Assembly: GCA_947462945.1 (NCBI GenBank)
Contig: CANHTE010000060.1
Coordinates: 1-7,159 of the forward strand
Length of the DNA: 7,159 bases
Source: Acetobacteraceae bacterium
GTDB taxonomy: Bacteria > Pseudomonadota > Alphaproteobacteria > Acetobacterales > Acetobacteraceae
Direction of reading: 5' to 3'
The notes under the pieces are model-generated. The model saw only the letters and a program-made list of their open reading frames with translations. It had not been told where the DNA came from and did no database searches. Numbering within the stretch: position 1 is the first letter of the stretch; each line of letters opens with the position of its first letter. The translations under genes and the position numbers were made by a program. Below, piece after piece: positions 1-7,159 of the stretch.

Positions 1-342
<342 letters not shown>

Positions 343-343
<1 letters not shown>

Positions 344-368
344 GTTGAGGGGCGCGCGCCCCTCAACC
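343..368. terminator. Perfect 26-bp palindrome between convergent genes, probable bidirectional terminator
   Basis: The left arm GGTTGAGGGGCGC (343-355) is the exact reverse complement of the right arm GCGCCCCTCAACC (356-368). As RNA it would fold into a stem of about 11 bp with a GCGC tetraloop, on either strand. It starts on the last base of the monooxygenase stop codon and ends 11 bp before the stop of the convergent SDR, the expected place for a shared terminator. Neither side has a run of T residues, so it is not a textbook intrinsic terminator. It might act as a stem-only terminator or an mRNA 3'-end stabiliser. Confidence 0.6.
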
Positions 369-379
369 CGACACCCAGC

Positions 380-1168
380 TTACCGAAGGGCGCCGCCACC
401 CGGGCAGGCCGTGCGGCCGCCATCCACCTGGAACTGCCCGCCGGTGATCCCCGACGCTTCATCCGAGCAGAGAAACAGCACCATCGCCGTCACTTCCGCC
501 GGTGTGCAATAACGGCCGAGCGGGATATTGGCCTTGTAGCGCTCCGCAACGTCATTCGCGCCGCGCGCCGCCGCCTGATCCTCCAGCGAGTGGATCATGC
601 GCGTATCGGTGGGGCCAGGGCAGAGCGCGTTCACCCGCACGCCACCGCGCGCCACCTCGCCCGAGACGGCCTTGGTCATGCCCAGCACCGCATGCTTGGA
701 AGCGACGTAGGGCGACAAGCCGGCCGAGCCCACCAGTGCCGCGGTGGAAGCCGTATTCACCACCGCCCCGCGCCCCTGGGCCAGCATGACCGGGATCACA
801 TGCTTCATCCCCAGGAAGACGCCCTTCACATTCACACCGATCACGGCATCGAACATCGCCTCCTCCTGCTCGATCAGCGGGCGCACATGGCCCTCGATGC
901 CGGCATTGTTGAAGAATCCATCCACCCGCCCCCAGGCCTCCATGGCGGCGGCGACATAGCCGCGCACCTCGGCATCCTGCGTCACATCGGCCTGGCGGAA
1001 GCGCACATCATGGCCCTGGGCGGCGAGTGCCGCCGCGCCATCGGCGCCGCCCGGGTCCCGGTCCACCATCAGCACCTTGGCGCCCTCCCGGGCGAAGGCG
1101 CCGGCGGCATCCAGGCCCAGGCCATTGGCGGCGCCGGTGATGATCACAACCTTGTTCGCAAAGCGCAT
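380..1168 (-). CDS. Short-chain dehydrogenase/reductase (classical SDR, NAD-type)
   Basis: The 262-residue protein has the normal length and motif order of a classical SDR. The cofactor-binding TGAANGLG is at residues 11-18. Asp36 follows the second strand (VLMVD), a position that usually favours NAD(H) over NADP(H). NNAG is at 87-90 and the active-site Asn is N113. The catalytic Ser-Tyr-Lys are S141, Y154 and K158 (YVASK), and CPGP is at 183-186. Such enzymes interconvert alcohols and ketones in the cytoplasm. The ATG start is supported by AGGGAGA on the minus strand (1176-1182), 7 nt upstream. The gene lies 68 nt downstream of an esterase on the same strand, probably in one transcript, and converges on a Baeyer-Villiger monooxygenase. 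A role in oxidising an alcohol to the monooxygenase's ketone substrate is inference. The family is certain, the substrate unknown. Confidence 0.93.
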   Translation of the reverse strand: MRFANKVVIITGAANGLGLDAAGAFAREGAKVLMVDRDPGGADGAAALAAQGHDVRFRQADVTQDAEVRGYVAAAMEAWGRVDGFFNNAGIEGHVRPLIEQEEAMFDAVIGVNVKGVFLGMKHVIPVMLAQGRGAVVNTASTAALVGSAGLSPYVASKHAVLGMTKAVSGEVARGGVRVNALCPGPTDTRMIHSLEDQAAARGANDVAERYKANIPLGRYCTPAEVTAMVLFLCSDEASGITGGQFQVDGGRTACPGGGALR

Positions 1169-1236
1169 GTCTCTATCTCCCTGAATTCAACCGACCGGCC
1201 ATTCGCGGCCAAAGCCACAGGCACCCCCCGCCGGCC

Positions 1237-2178
1237 TCACGCGCGCAGCCCCTCGCGCAGGGCGCGGGCGGCCGTCTCGATCAGCGGCAGCGCGGGCTTC
1301 ACGATGGCGCACATGGTGAGCGCGCCGTGCATGATATCGGCCGCATGATGCAGCGTGACCGGCACGCCCTCACGCTCCAGCCGGGCCGCATAGTCGCGCC
1401 CTTCATCCACCAGCGGGTCATGGCCCACCGTCAGCACGAAGGCGGGCGCCGTGCCCGCCAATGAGGCCGCCCGCAAGGGCGAGGCGCGCCAATCACTCCA
1501 TTGTGCCGGATCAGGCATGTAGAGGTTGCGGAACCAATGCATTCCCGCCGTCACCAGCGGCAGGCCGGCGGTGAAGCGGGCGTAGCTTTCATGCGTGGCC
1601 GTCATGTCGGTGGCGGGGTAGAGCAGCAACTGGAAACGCAATGACGGCAGCGCGCCATCGCGCGCCATGAGCGCCATCACCGCCGCCAGGTTCCCGCCCG
1701 CGCTGTCACCGCCCACCGCCAGGCGCCCGGCATCAATGCCCAGCGACGCGGCCTGCGCTGCCGCGAAGCGCAGGGCCTCGGCCACATCATCCACGGCGGC
1801 GGGGAAAGCATGTTCCGGCGCCATCCGGTAATCCACCGCCAGCACGGCGCAACCCGCGCCATTGGCCAGGCTGCGCGCCAGATGATCATGCGTGTCCAGG
1901 TCGCCAAAGACCCAGCCGCCGCCATGGGCGAAGATCAGGCAGGGCAGGATATCGGTGGCAGCGGAGCCGGCCGGCCGATACAGCCGCACCGCCACGCCGC
2001 TGGGCAGCCGCAAATCTCGCGCCTCGGCCACATCGGGCGCCGGCGGTTGCAGGATGGGCCGGCCGGCCGCGTATTGGGCGCGGGCGGCCAGTGGTTCCAT
2101 CGTCTCGAAGCGGGGGCGGCCGCTGGCCTTGATCATCTCCAGGATGGTCAGGCAATCGGGATGCAGGGGGGCGGCCAT
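1237..2178 (-). CDS. Alpha/beta hydrolase, hormone-sensitive-lipase family (family IV esterase)
   Basis: With the ATG at 2176-2178 the product has 313 residues, usual for the bacterial HSL family. The oxyanion-hole motif HGGGWVFG is at residues 85-92. The nucleophile elbow GDSAGG gives catalytic Ser159. The acid is probably Asp254 in DPLVDEG, and the base His284 in MHGAL. No signal peptide is seen, so it should be cytoplasmic. These enzymes hydrolyse small esters, acetylated substrates or lactones. An in-frame GTG at 2206-2208 would add ten residues (323 aa). I prefer the ATG because MAAPLHPDCLTIL resembles the usual family N-terminus, and because a short leader ORF with a good ribosome site ends in TGATG exactly on this ATG. 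The best Shine-Dalgarno match is too far from the GTG. The SDR follows in the same orientation. Placement beside a Baeyer-Villiger monooxygenase suggests it may cleave that enzyme's ester product (inference). Confidence 0.92.
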   Translation of the reverse strand: MAAPLHPDCLTILEMIKASGRPRFETMEPLAARAQYAAGRPILQPPAPDVAEARDLRLPSGVAVRLYRPAGSAATDILPCLIFAHGGGWVFGDLDTHDHLARSLANGAGCAVLAVDYRMAPEHAFPAAVDDVAEALRFAAAQAASLGIDAGRLAVGGDSAGGNLAAVMALMARDGALPSLRFQLLLYPATDMTATHESYARFTAGLPLVTAGMHWFRNLYMPDPAQWSDWRASPLRAASLAGTAPAFVLTVGHDPLVDEGRDYAARLEREGVPVTLHHAADIMHGALTMCAIVKPALPLIETAARALREGLRA

Positions 2179-2219
2179 CAGCGCGCCGTGCCCGCCTTGA
2201 AAAGACACATCTGGAACAT
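2178..2219 (-). CDS. Possible 13-codon leader ORF translationally coupled to the hydrolase
   Basis: On the minus strand an ATG at 2217-2219 has a strong ribosome-binding sequence, AGGGAGA at 2224-2230, four bases upstream. This is the same heptamer that precedes the SDR start. The ORF reads MFQMCLFKAGTAR and stops at TGA (2178-2180), which shares its A with the hydrolase ATG as TGATG. The hydrolase ATG has no close purine-rich site of its own, so ribosomes finishing the leader could restart on it. The peptide has no run of one amino acid that would suggest classical attenuation. An alternative is a GTG start of the hydrolase at 2208, with this ORF arising by chance. All of this is read from sequence; translation is not shown. 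Confidence 0.4.
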   Translation of the reverse strand: MFQMCLFKAGTAR

Positions 2220-2328
2220 GGTTTCTCCCTCTCAGTCACTTTCGTGCAGCATGGACGAGGCAGGCGCGCCTGGGCAACCGGCGCAAATCGGTTTTCCCTC
2301 CCGGCAAATTTCCTCTAGCCTACGGGCG
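2220..2328. promoter_or_regulatory. Divergent intergenic region between the hydrolase/SDR operon and the kinase-glg operon
   Basis: About 110 bp separate the leftward leader ORF from the rightward kinase, so promoters for both directions are expected here. The stretch 2282-2318 is more AT-rich than the coding DNA around it. It contains TAGCCT (2316-2321), a partial match to a -10 box, whose predicted start would fall at or just before the kinase ATG. No convincing -35 box is visible in either direction. Two small inverted repeats (2261-2272 and 2276-2293) could be operator sites. The regulatory role is inferred from gene layout; individual promoter boxes are not secure. Confidence 0.5.
2261..2272. 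repeat. 12-bp perfect palindrome in the divergent promoter region
   Basis: CAGGCGCGCCTG is a perfect palindrome midway between the two divergent genes. It lies about 40 bp upstream of the leader ORF on the minus strand and 57 bp upstream of the kinase ATG. A few bases further on, AACCG (2276-2280) and CGGTT (2289-2293) form a second inverted repeat with an 8-bp spacer. Both have the size of a dimeric repressor half-site pair. In DNA this GC-rich short palindromes also arise by chance, and no regulator gene lies in the window. Confidence 0.3.
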
Positions 2329-3243
2329 ATGCAGCGATCCCTCCCTCTCGTGATTTGCCTCGGCAACGTCGTGGCGGATCACGTGTTCCGGGTGGATGAC
2401 GTGCCGCAGCCACCCGCCAAGGCGCAGGCGCGGGGCTACAAGCTCAATATCGGCGGCATGGCGGCCAACGCGGCCATTGCGGTGGCAAGGCTGGGCGGGC
2501 GCGCCGCTTTCTGGGGCCGCGTGGGTGATGACCCGAACGCCACCCTCCTCACCAACGGCCTGCGCGATGAGGGCATTGACCTCACGGGCCTGCATGTCTT
2601 TCCCGGTGCCCGCAGCCCCGTCTCCGCCGTGCTGGTGGACCGCTTTGGCGAGCGCGCCATCATGGGCTTTCGCGGCGAGGGGCTGGGAATTGATCCCGCC
2701 TGGCTGCCGCTGGAGATGCTGAAGGGCGCCAGCGCCCTGCTCTGCGATCCGCGCTGGCCCGAGGGTGCCGCCGCCGCGCTTACCGCCGCCGAAGCCCTGG
2801 ATATTCCCACCGTCCTGGATGGTGAGCGCAGCGAGACGCGCCTGTTGCTCGATCTCGTGCCGCGCGTGCGCTACGCGATCTTCTCCGCCACCGGCCTCAA
2901 CAATTACGCACCGGGCCAGCGCATCCCCGAGGCGCTGCGCCGCGCCGTCTCGGAAGGTGTCACGCGCATGGCGGCCGTCACACGCGGCGAAGACAGCACG
3001 TTATGGCTGATGCGCGGCGAGACGAAGCCCCGCGAAATGAAGGCCTTCCGCATTGAAGCGCGGGACACAACAGGCGCCGGCGATGTGTTTCACGGGGCCT
3101 TCGCCCTGGCCATGGCCGAAGGCATGGCGATCGAGGATGGCTTGCGCCTGGCCAGCGCCTCCGGCGCCTTGCGCGCCCGCGACGCCGCCACGGCCCACCG
3201 CGCCGATGTGGAGCGCTTCATCGCGGAATATCACACGGCCTGA
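2329..3243 (+). CDS. PfkB-family carbohydrate kinase, YihV/ketohexokinase-like
   Basis: The 304-residue protein matches the ribokinase/PfkB fold. Strand 1 reads VICLGNVVADHVF, and the glycine-rich sugar-binding segment NIGGMAANAAIAVARLGG is at 40-57. GRVGDD is at 63-68, and the signature DTTGAGDVFHGA at 246-257 holds the anion hole and probable catalytic base Asp252. The central segment (CDPRWPEGA, then TVLDGE, then AIFSATGL) resembles sulfofructose kinase YihV and ketohexokinase-like proteins more than fructokinase or ribokinase. It should phosphorylate a sugar or sugar derivative with ATP; the substrate is not predictable. The ATG at 2329 fits the family N-terminus but has no clear Shine-Dalgarno sequence. 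An in-frame ATG at 2251 would add 26 residues of unlikely, Pro/Ser/Gln-rich sequence. glgP follows after 79 nt on the same strand, so co-transcription with glycogen genes is plausible but inferred. Confidence 0.9.
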   Translation: MQRSLPLVICLGNVVADHVFRVDDVPQPPAKAQARGYKLNIGGMAANAAIAVARLGGRAAFWGRVGDDPNATLLTNGLRDEGIDLTGLHVFPGARSPVSAVLVDRFGERAIMGFRGEGLGIDPAWLPLEMLKGASALLCDPRWPEGAAAALTAAEALDIPTVLDGERSETRLLLDLVPRVRYAIFSATGLNNYAPGQRIPEALRRAVSEGVTRMAAVTRGEDSTLWLMRGETKPREMKAFRIEARDTTGAGDVFHGAFALAMAEGMAIEDGLRLASASGALRARDAATAHRADVERFIAEYHTA

Positions 3244-3322
3244 GGTCGCGGCTTCCGGCCGGGTGAATTTCCGTGCCACACTGGAAGTCATTCCCCGAAG
3301 CAGGACCGCGCCACAAGTGAGC

Positions 3323-5776
3323 ATGACTGAAGCCCCGACCGAAGCCCCCAAAGCCGACGGCACGTCCATGCGGGACGCCATTCTGCGCAAGCTGACCTAT
3401 GATCTGGGCAAGAGCCGCGCGGGCGCGTTGGACCGCGACTGGTTCATGGCCACCGCCCTCGCCGTGCGGGACCGCGTGGTGGAGCCGTGGCTGAACGATA
3501 TGCGCTCGGCCTACAATACCGGGCAGAAGCAGGTTTATTATCTCTCGCTCGAATTCCTCATCGGCCGCCTGCTGCGCGACAACATGTCCAATTTCGGTCT
3601 GATGGATGAGGTGCGTTCCGCCCTCGCGGCCCTGGAGGTGGACGCGCACAACGTCATCGCCTGTGAGCCCGACGCGGCGCTGGGCAATGGTGGCCTTGGC
3701 CGGCTGGCGGCCTGCTTTATGGACAGCTTGGCCAGCCTCGCCATCCCGGCCTTCGGCTATGGCATCCGGTATGATCACGGGTTGTTCCGGCAGGTGATCC
3801 GCCAGGGCTGGCAGGAGGAGTACCCCGAGGATTGGCTGCAATTCCAGAATCCCTGGGAATTCGCCCGCCCCGAAATCGCGCATAGCATCGGCTTTGGCGG
3901 CACCGTCGAGGAAGTCGAGGGCGAGGATGGCGAACTCCATCATGTCTGGAAGCCGGCCGAGACGGTCCTGGCCGTGGCCTATGACACGCCCATCGTGGGC
4001 TGGCGCGGCAAGCATGTGAACACGCTCCGCCTCTGGTCCGCCCGCGCGGCGGACCCCTTGCGGATTGATGCCTTCAACCGGGGCGATCATATCGGCGCCT
4101 TGTCCGACCGCGTCCGGGCCGAGGCGATTTCGCGCCTGCTCTACCCCTCCGATGACAGCGCCGAGGGGCTGGAACTGCGGCTGCGCCAGGAATTCTTCTT
4201 CAGCTCCGCAGCGCTCCAAGACCTGATCCGCCGCCATATCCGCGTTTATGGCGGCCTGGAGTCCTTGCCGGATCGCGTTTCGATCCAGTTGAATGACACG
4301 CACCCTGCCATTGTGGTGGCGGAACTCATGCGCATCCTGCTGGATGACCACAAGATGCCCTGGACCGAGGCTTGGCGCGTCACCAGGGGCACCATCTCCT
4401 ACACCAACCACACCCTGCTGCCCGAGGCGCTGGAAACCTGGCCCGTGCCGCTGATGGAGCGGCTGCTGCCGCGGCACATGCAGATCATCTACATGGTCAA
4501 CGCCGTGCATCTGGACGCCGTGGCGGCGGCGCATCCGGGAGATATGGGCCTGCTCGCCTCGGTCTCGCTGATTGAGGAACACCACGGCCGCAAGGTGCGG
4601 ATGGGCAACCTCGCCTTCGTGGGTTCGCACAAGGTGAATGGCGTCTCGGCGCTGCATTCGGATTTGTTGAAGAAGACCGTCTTCCACGATCTGAACATGA
4701 TCTATCCGGGCCGGATCACCAACAAGACCAACGGCATCACCTTCCGGCGGTGGTTGCAGCAATGCAATCCGAACCTGACCGAGTTGCTGAGCCAAAGCAT
4801 CGGCCCCGAATTCCTCTACCGGCCGGGAGCGCTGAAGGCGCTGATCCCCCTCGCCGGCGATACGCGGTTCCAGGGGCGCTTCGCCGAGGTGAAGCGCACC
4901 AACAAGGAAGCGCTGGCCCAGCTGGTGCGCGAACAAACCGGCATCCGCATTAACCCGGCCGCGATGTTCGACGTGCAGATCAAGCGCATCCACGAATACA
5001 AGCGCCAATTGCTGAACCTGCTCGAGACGGTGGCGCTGTATAATGAGATGCGCGCCCAGCCGCACAACAACTGGGCGCCGCGCGTGAAGATCTTCGCCGG
5101 CAAGGCGGCGGCCAGCTATCACCGCGCCAAGCTCATCATCAAGCTGGCGCATGACATCGCCCGCACCATCAACCGTGACCCCACCATCCGGGACCGGCTG
5201 AAGGTGGTCTTCATGCCCAATTACAACGTCTCGCTGGCGGAAATGCTGGTGCCCGCCTGTGACCTTTCCGAGCAGATCTCGACGGCGGGGATGGAGGCGT
5301 CCGGCACCGGCAACATGAAGCTGGCGCTGAATGGCGCCCTGACCATCGGCACGCTGGATGGCGCCAATGTGGAAATCCTGGAGCATGTGGGCGCCGAGAA
5401 CATCTTCATCTTTGGCCTGACGACGGATCAGGTGGCAGCGCGCCGGCGTGAAGGTTGGCGCGGGCAGGATTCCATCGACGTTTCGCAGCGCTTGCAGCAG
5501 GCGCTGGAATCCATCGCCTCGGGCGTGTTTTCCTCGGATGATCCGAACCGCTATGGCGAACTGGTGCACATGCTGCGCGAGCATGACCACTTCCTCGTCA
5601 CCGCCGATTTCGATGCCTATTTCGAGACGCAGCGCCTGGTGGAAAAGCGCTGGGCGGACCAGGCCGCCTGGCAGAAATCCGCGATCCTCAACACGGCCAA
5701 TATGGGCTGGTTCTCGTCCGATCGCACCATCGCGGAATATGCGCAGGAGATCTGGCGCGTGCCCGTGCCAGGATAA
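3323..5776 (+). CDS. glgP: Glycogen/alpha-glucan phosphorylase (GT35)
   Basis: The 817-residue product is full length; E. coli GlgP has about 815. The enzyme removes glucose from non-reducing chain ends of glycogen with phosphate, giving glucose-1-phosphate, and uses pyridoxal phosphate. Family landmarks in order are VYYLSLEFLIGR (71-82), EPDAALGNGGLGRLAACFMDS (from 115), YTNHTLLPEALE (from 360), NKTNGIT (467-473), KRIHEYKRQLLN (554-565) and EASGTGNMK, whose Lys666 should bind PLP. TLDGANVEI follows. There is no signal peptide, so it is cytoplasmic. The first ~15 residues are Thr/Glu/Pro-rich and probably disordered. The start is ATG 3323; an in-frame GTG at 3317 lies at a better distance from AGGA (3302-3305) and would add two residues. 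The frame stays open much further upstream, but that part overlaps the kinase gene. The 79-nt gap after the kinase holds no clear terminator. glgB starts 5 nt after the stop. A maltodextrin phosphorylase role cannot be excluded, but the glgB partner favours glycogen. Confidence 0.96.
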   Translation: MTEAPTEAPKADGTSMRDAILRKLTYDLGKSRAGALDRDWFMATALAVRDRVVEPWLNDMRSAYNTGQKQVYYLSLEFLIGRLLRDNMSNFGLMDEVRSALAALEVDAHNVIACEPDAALGNGGLGRLAACFMDSLASLAIPAFGYGIRYDHGLFRQVIRQGWQEEYPEDWLQFQNPWEFARPEIAHSIGFGGTVEEVEGEDGELHHVWKPAETVLAVAYDTPIVGWRGKHVNTLRLWSARAADPLRIDAFNRGDHIGALSDRVRAEAISRLLYPSDDSAEGLELRLRQEFFFSSAALQDLIRRHIRVYGGLESLPDRVSIQLNDTHPAIVVAELMRILLDDHKMPWTEAWRVTRGTISYTNHTLLPEALETWPVPLMERLLPRHMQIIYMVNAVHLDAVAAAHPGDMGLLASVSLIEEHHGRKVRMGNLAFVGSHKVNGVSALHSDLLKKTVFHDLNMIYPGRITNKTNGITFRRWLQQCNPNLTELLSQSIGPEFLYRPGALKALIPLAGDTRFQGRFAEVKRTNKEALAQLVREQTGIRINPAAMFDVQIKRIHEYKRQLLNLLETVALYNEMRAQPHNNWAPRVKIFAGKAAASYHRAKLIIKLAHDIARTINRDPTIRDRLKVVFMPNYNVSLAEMLVPACDLSEQISTAGMEASGTGNMKLALNGALTIGTLDGANVEILEHVGAENIFIFGLTTDQVAARRREGWRGQDSIDVSQRLQQALESIASGVFSSDDPNRYGELVHMLREHDHFLVTADFDAYFETQRLVEKRWADQAAWQKSAILNTANMGWFSSDRTIAEYAQEIWRVPVPG

Positions 5777-5781
5777 CCCGC

Positions 5782-7159
5782 ATGCAGGCCAGCGAAGGCG
5801 ATGTGACGGCACTGATGGAGGGCCGGCACGCTGATCCCTTCGCGGTGCTGGGCCCGCATGCGGCGCCCGGCGGCCTCATGCTCCGCGTGCTGCGTCCCGG
5901 CGCGGCCGCGGTGGAGGTGAGCTTCACGGGCATCACGCAGCGCCTGGAACCGCGCCATCCGGATGGGTTCTTTGAGGGCTTCATCCCCGGCGTGCGCGTG
6001 GGCGAGGCCTATCGCCTGACGATCAGCGAAGGCGGCACAACAAGCGCCCTGGCCGACCCCTACGCCTTCGGCCCTGGCCTGGGTCCGCTGGATGATCATC
6101 TGCTGATCGAAGGCACGCATCATCGCCTTTATGAGCGCCTCGGCGCGCATCTGGTGACGCATGAGGGCGTGGCCGGCGTGCGCTTCGCCGTCTGGGCGCC
6201 GCACGCCCAGCGCGTTTCGGTGGTGGGCGAGTTCAATCGCTGGGATGGCCGCTGGCACCCGATGCGCCGGCGCGTGGATTCCGGCCTCTGGGAAATCTTC
6301 CTGCCCGGCATCACCGAGGGCACCGCCTATAAATACGAGCTGCTCGGCCCCGACGGCGCGCTGCTGCCGCTCAAGGCGGACCCCTTCGGCTTCGCAGCTG
6401 AATTGCGCCCGGCCAATGCCAGCGTGGTCGCCCGCATTGATGACTTCACCTGGACGGATCAGGCCTGGATGGCAGCGCGCGGCCAGCGCGAGGCCCAGGC
6501 GGCGCCGATGTCCATCTACGAGGTCCACGCCCCCTCCTGGAAGCGCCACCCGGATGACCGCTTCTGGAACTGGGATGAATTGGCCGCCGATCTCATCCCC
6601 TATGTGGTGGGCATGGGCTTCACGCATATCGAATTCATGCCGGTCATGGAGCACCCCTTCGATGGCTCCTGGGGGTATCAGCCCATCGGCCTGCATGCGG
6701 TGACGGCGCGGCTGGGGCACCCTTCGGGCTTGGCGCGCTTCATCAATGCGGCGCATCTGGCGGGCATCGGCGTGATCCTCGACTGGGTTCCGGCGCATTT
6801 CCCGGATGATGCGCATGGCCTGGCGCGGTTCGACGGCACCGCCTTGTATGAGCACCCGGACCCACGGCGCGGCTGGCACCCGGATTGGCAAACCGCCATC
6901 TATGATTACGGCCGCAAGGAGGTGCAGGCCTTCCTGGCCTCCAACGCGCTGTTCTGGCTGGAGCGCTATCACGCGGATGGGCTGCGGGTGGACGCCGTCT
7001 CCTCCATGATTCATCTCGATTATTCACGCGGCCCTGGCGAATGGGCGCCAAATGCGGATGGCGGCAATGACAATCGGGACGCGGTGGGCTTTCTTCAGCG
7101 CACCAACGCCATGCTGGCGGAACAGGCCCCGGGCGCGCTGATCATCGCCGAGGAAGCGA
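5782..7159 (+). CDS. glgB: 1,4-alpha-glucan (glycogen) branching enzyme GlgB, 3' end beyond the window
   Basis: There are 459 codons, still open at the window edge; the family is usually about 730 residues. GlgB cuts an alpha-1,4 chain and rejoins it by an alpha-1,6 bond, making branch points. Residues 1-110 match the N-terminal branching-enzyme domain (ALMEGRHADPFAVLGPH). A CBM48 domain starts near residue 130 (GVRFAVWAPHAQRVSVVGEFNRWDG). The GH13 barrel follows: SIYEVHAPSW (244-253), HPFDGSWGYQPIGL, ILDWVPAHF with region I Asp334, and GLRVDAVSSM with nucleophile Asp404, matching E. coli D405. AEE near the edge (456-458) holds the probable acid/base, Glu457 by the same offset. The rest of the barrel and the C-terminal domain are missing from the window. 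The ATG is supported by AGGA at 5770-5773, 8 nt upstream and overlapping the end of glgP, so the two genes are co-transcribed and probably coupled. Further glg genes downstream are likely but not visible. Confidence 0.96.
   Translation, partial: MQASEGDVTALMEGRHADPFAVLGPHAAPGGLMLRVLRPGAAAVEVSFTGITQRLEPRHPDGFFEGFIPGVRVGEAYRLTISEGGTTSALADPYAFGPGLGPLDDHLLIEGTHHRLYERLGAHLVTHEGVAGVRFAVWAPHAQRVSVVGEFNRWDGRWHPMRRRVDSGLWEIFLPGITEGTAYKYELLGPDGALLPLKADPFGFAAELRPANASVVARIDDFTWTDQAWMAARGQREAQAAPMSIYEVHAPSWKRHPDDRFWNWDELAADLIPYVVGMGFTHIEFMPVMEHPFDGSWGYQPIGLHAVTARLGHPSGLARFINAAHLAGIGVILDWVPAHFPDDAHGLARFDGTALYEHPDPRRGWHPDWQTAIYDYGRKEVQAFLASNALFWLERYHADGLRVDAVSSMIHLDYSRGPGEWAPNADGGNDNRDAVGFLQRTNAMLAEQAPGALIIAEEA

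Noticed and set aside
1186..1236. Small hairpin (GGCC, 6-nt loop, GGCC) between the hydrolase and the SDR
   Set aside because: A four-base stem is too short to support as a terminator in GC-rich DNA, and the two genes are spaced like one operon.
590..1348. A 252-codon + strand open frame opposite the SDR
   Set aside because: It is antisense to a complete SDR with all catalytic residues, is His-rich, and shows no domain.
1810..2328. In-frame upstream extension of the kinase reaching 173 codons into the divergent hydrolase gene
   Set aside because: The extension overlaps a gene with an intact catalytic triad on the other strand, and PfkB proteins start just before the first beta strand, which fits the ATG at 2329.
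3263..3280. Minus-strand TGGCACG-GAAA-TTCAC resembling a sigma-54 promoter between the kinase and glgP
   Set aside because: The -12 element lacks the essential GC dinucleotide, and the site would point backward into the antisense strand of the kinase, where no gene lies.
3053..3322. In-frame upstream extension of glgP into the kinase gene
   Set aside because: It overlaps the 3' end of the kinase, including its DTTGAGD signature, in another frame. Starting at 3323 gives the normal phosphorylase length.
3218..5812. An 864-codon open frame on the minus strand covering the whole of glgP
   Set aside because: Its translation is rich in His, Arg, Gln and Gly, shows no recognisable domain, and mirrors the third-position GC bias of glgP. 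Long antisense frames are expected opposite a real gene in DNA this GC-rich.
5617..7014. A 465-codon open frame on the minus strand opposite glgB
   Set aside because: Same composition artefact. The + strand frame has unmistakable CBM48 and GH13 motifs, whereas this one has none.

Overview
The window is GC-rich, densely coded and has the look of an alphaproteobacterial chromosome, most like the Acetobacteraceae (Roseomonas-type). That placement is inferred from base composition, codon use and protein character; there is no rRNA or other marker gene here. I see no tRNA, rRNA, CRISPR array, insertion sequence or phage gene.

Left half (1-2219), a probable catabolic module. The 3' end of a Baeyer-Villiger-type flavin monooxygenase (+ strand) runs into a perfect 26-bp palindrome. 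Converging on it from the other strand are an HSL-family alpha/beta hydrolase and an NAD(H)-type short-chain dehydrogenase, spaced like one operon. Together the three could oxidise an alcohol to a ketone (SDR), insert oxygen to give an ester or lactone (monooxygenase) and hydrolyse that product (esterase). The same three families sit together in the mymA locus of Mycobacterium tuberculosis. The hydrolase seems to be preceded by a 13-codon leader ORF whose stop codon overlaps the hydrolase ATG.

Middle (2220-2328), a divergent promoter region of about 110 bp. It is slightly more AT-rich than its surroundings and holds two small inverted repeats.

Right half (2329-7159), a glycogen metabolism operon on the + strand. 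It begins with a PfkB-family sugar kinase resembling the YihV/ketohexokinase branch, followed by a full-length glycogen phosphorylase (glgP) and the first 459 codons of the glycogen branching enzyme (glgB). glgP and glgB are 5 nt apart. GlgB builds branch points during synthesis and GlgP releases glucose-1-phosphate from chain ends. The kinase's substrate is unknown, and its link to glycogen rests on position only.

I found no convincing undescribed system. The points most worth checking are the leader ORF, the monooxygenase/esterase/SDR grouping, and the kinase next to glgP.
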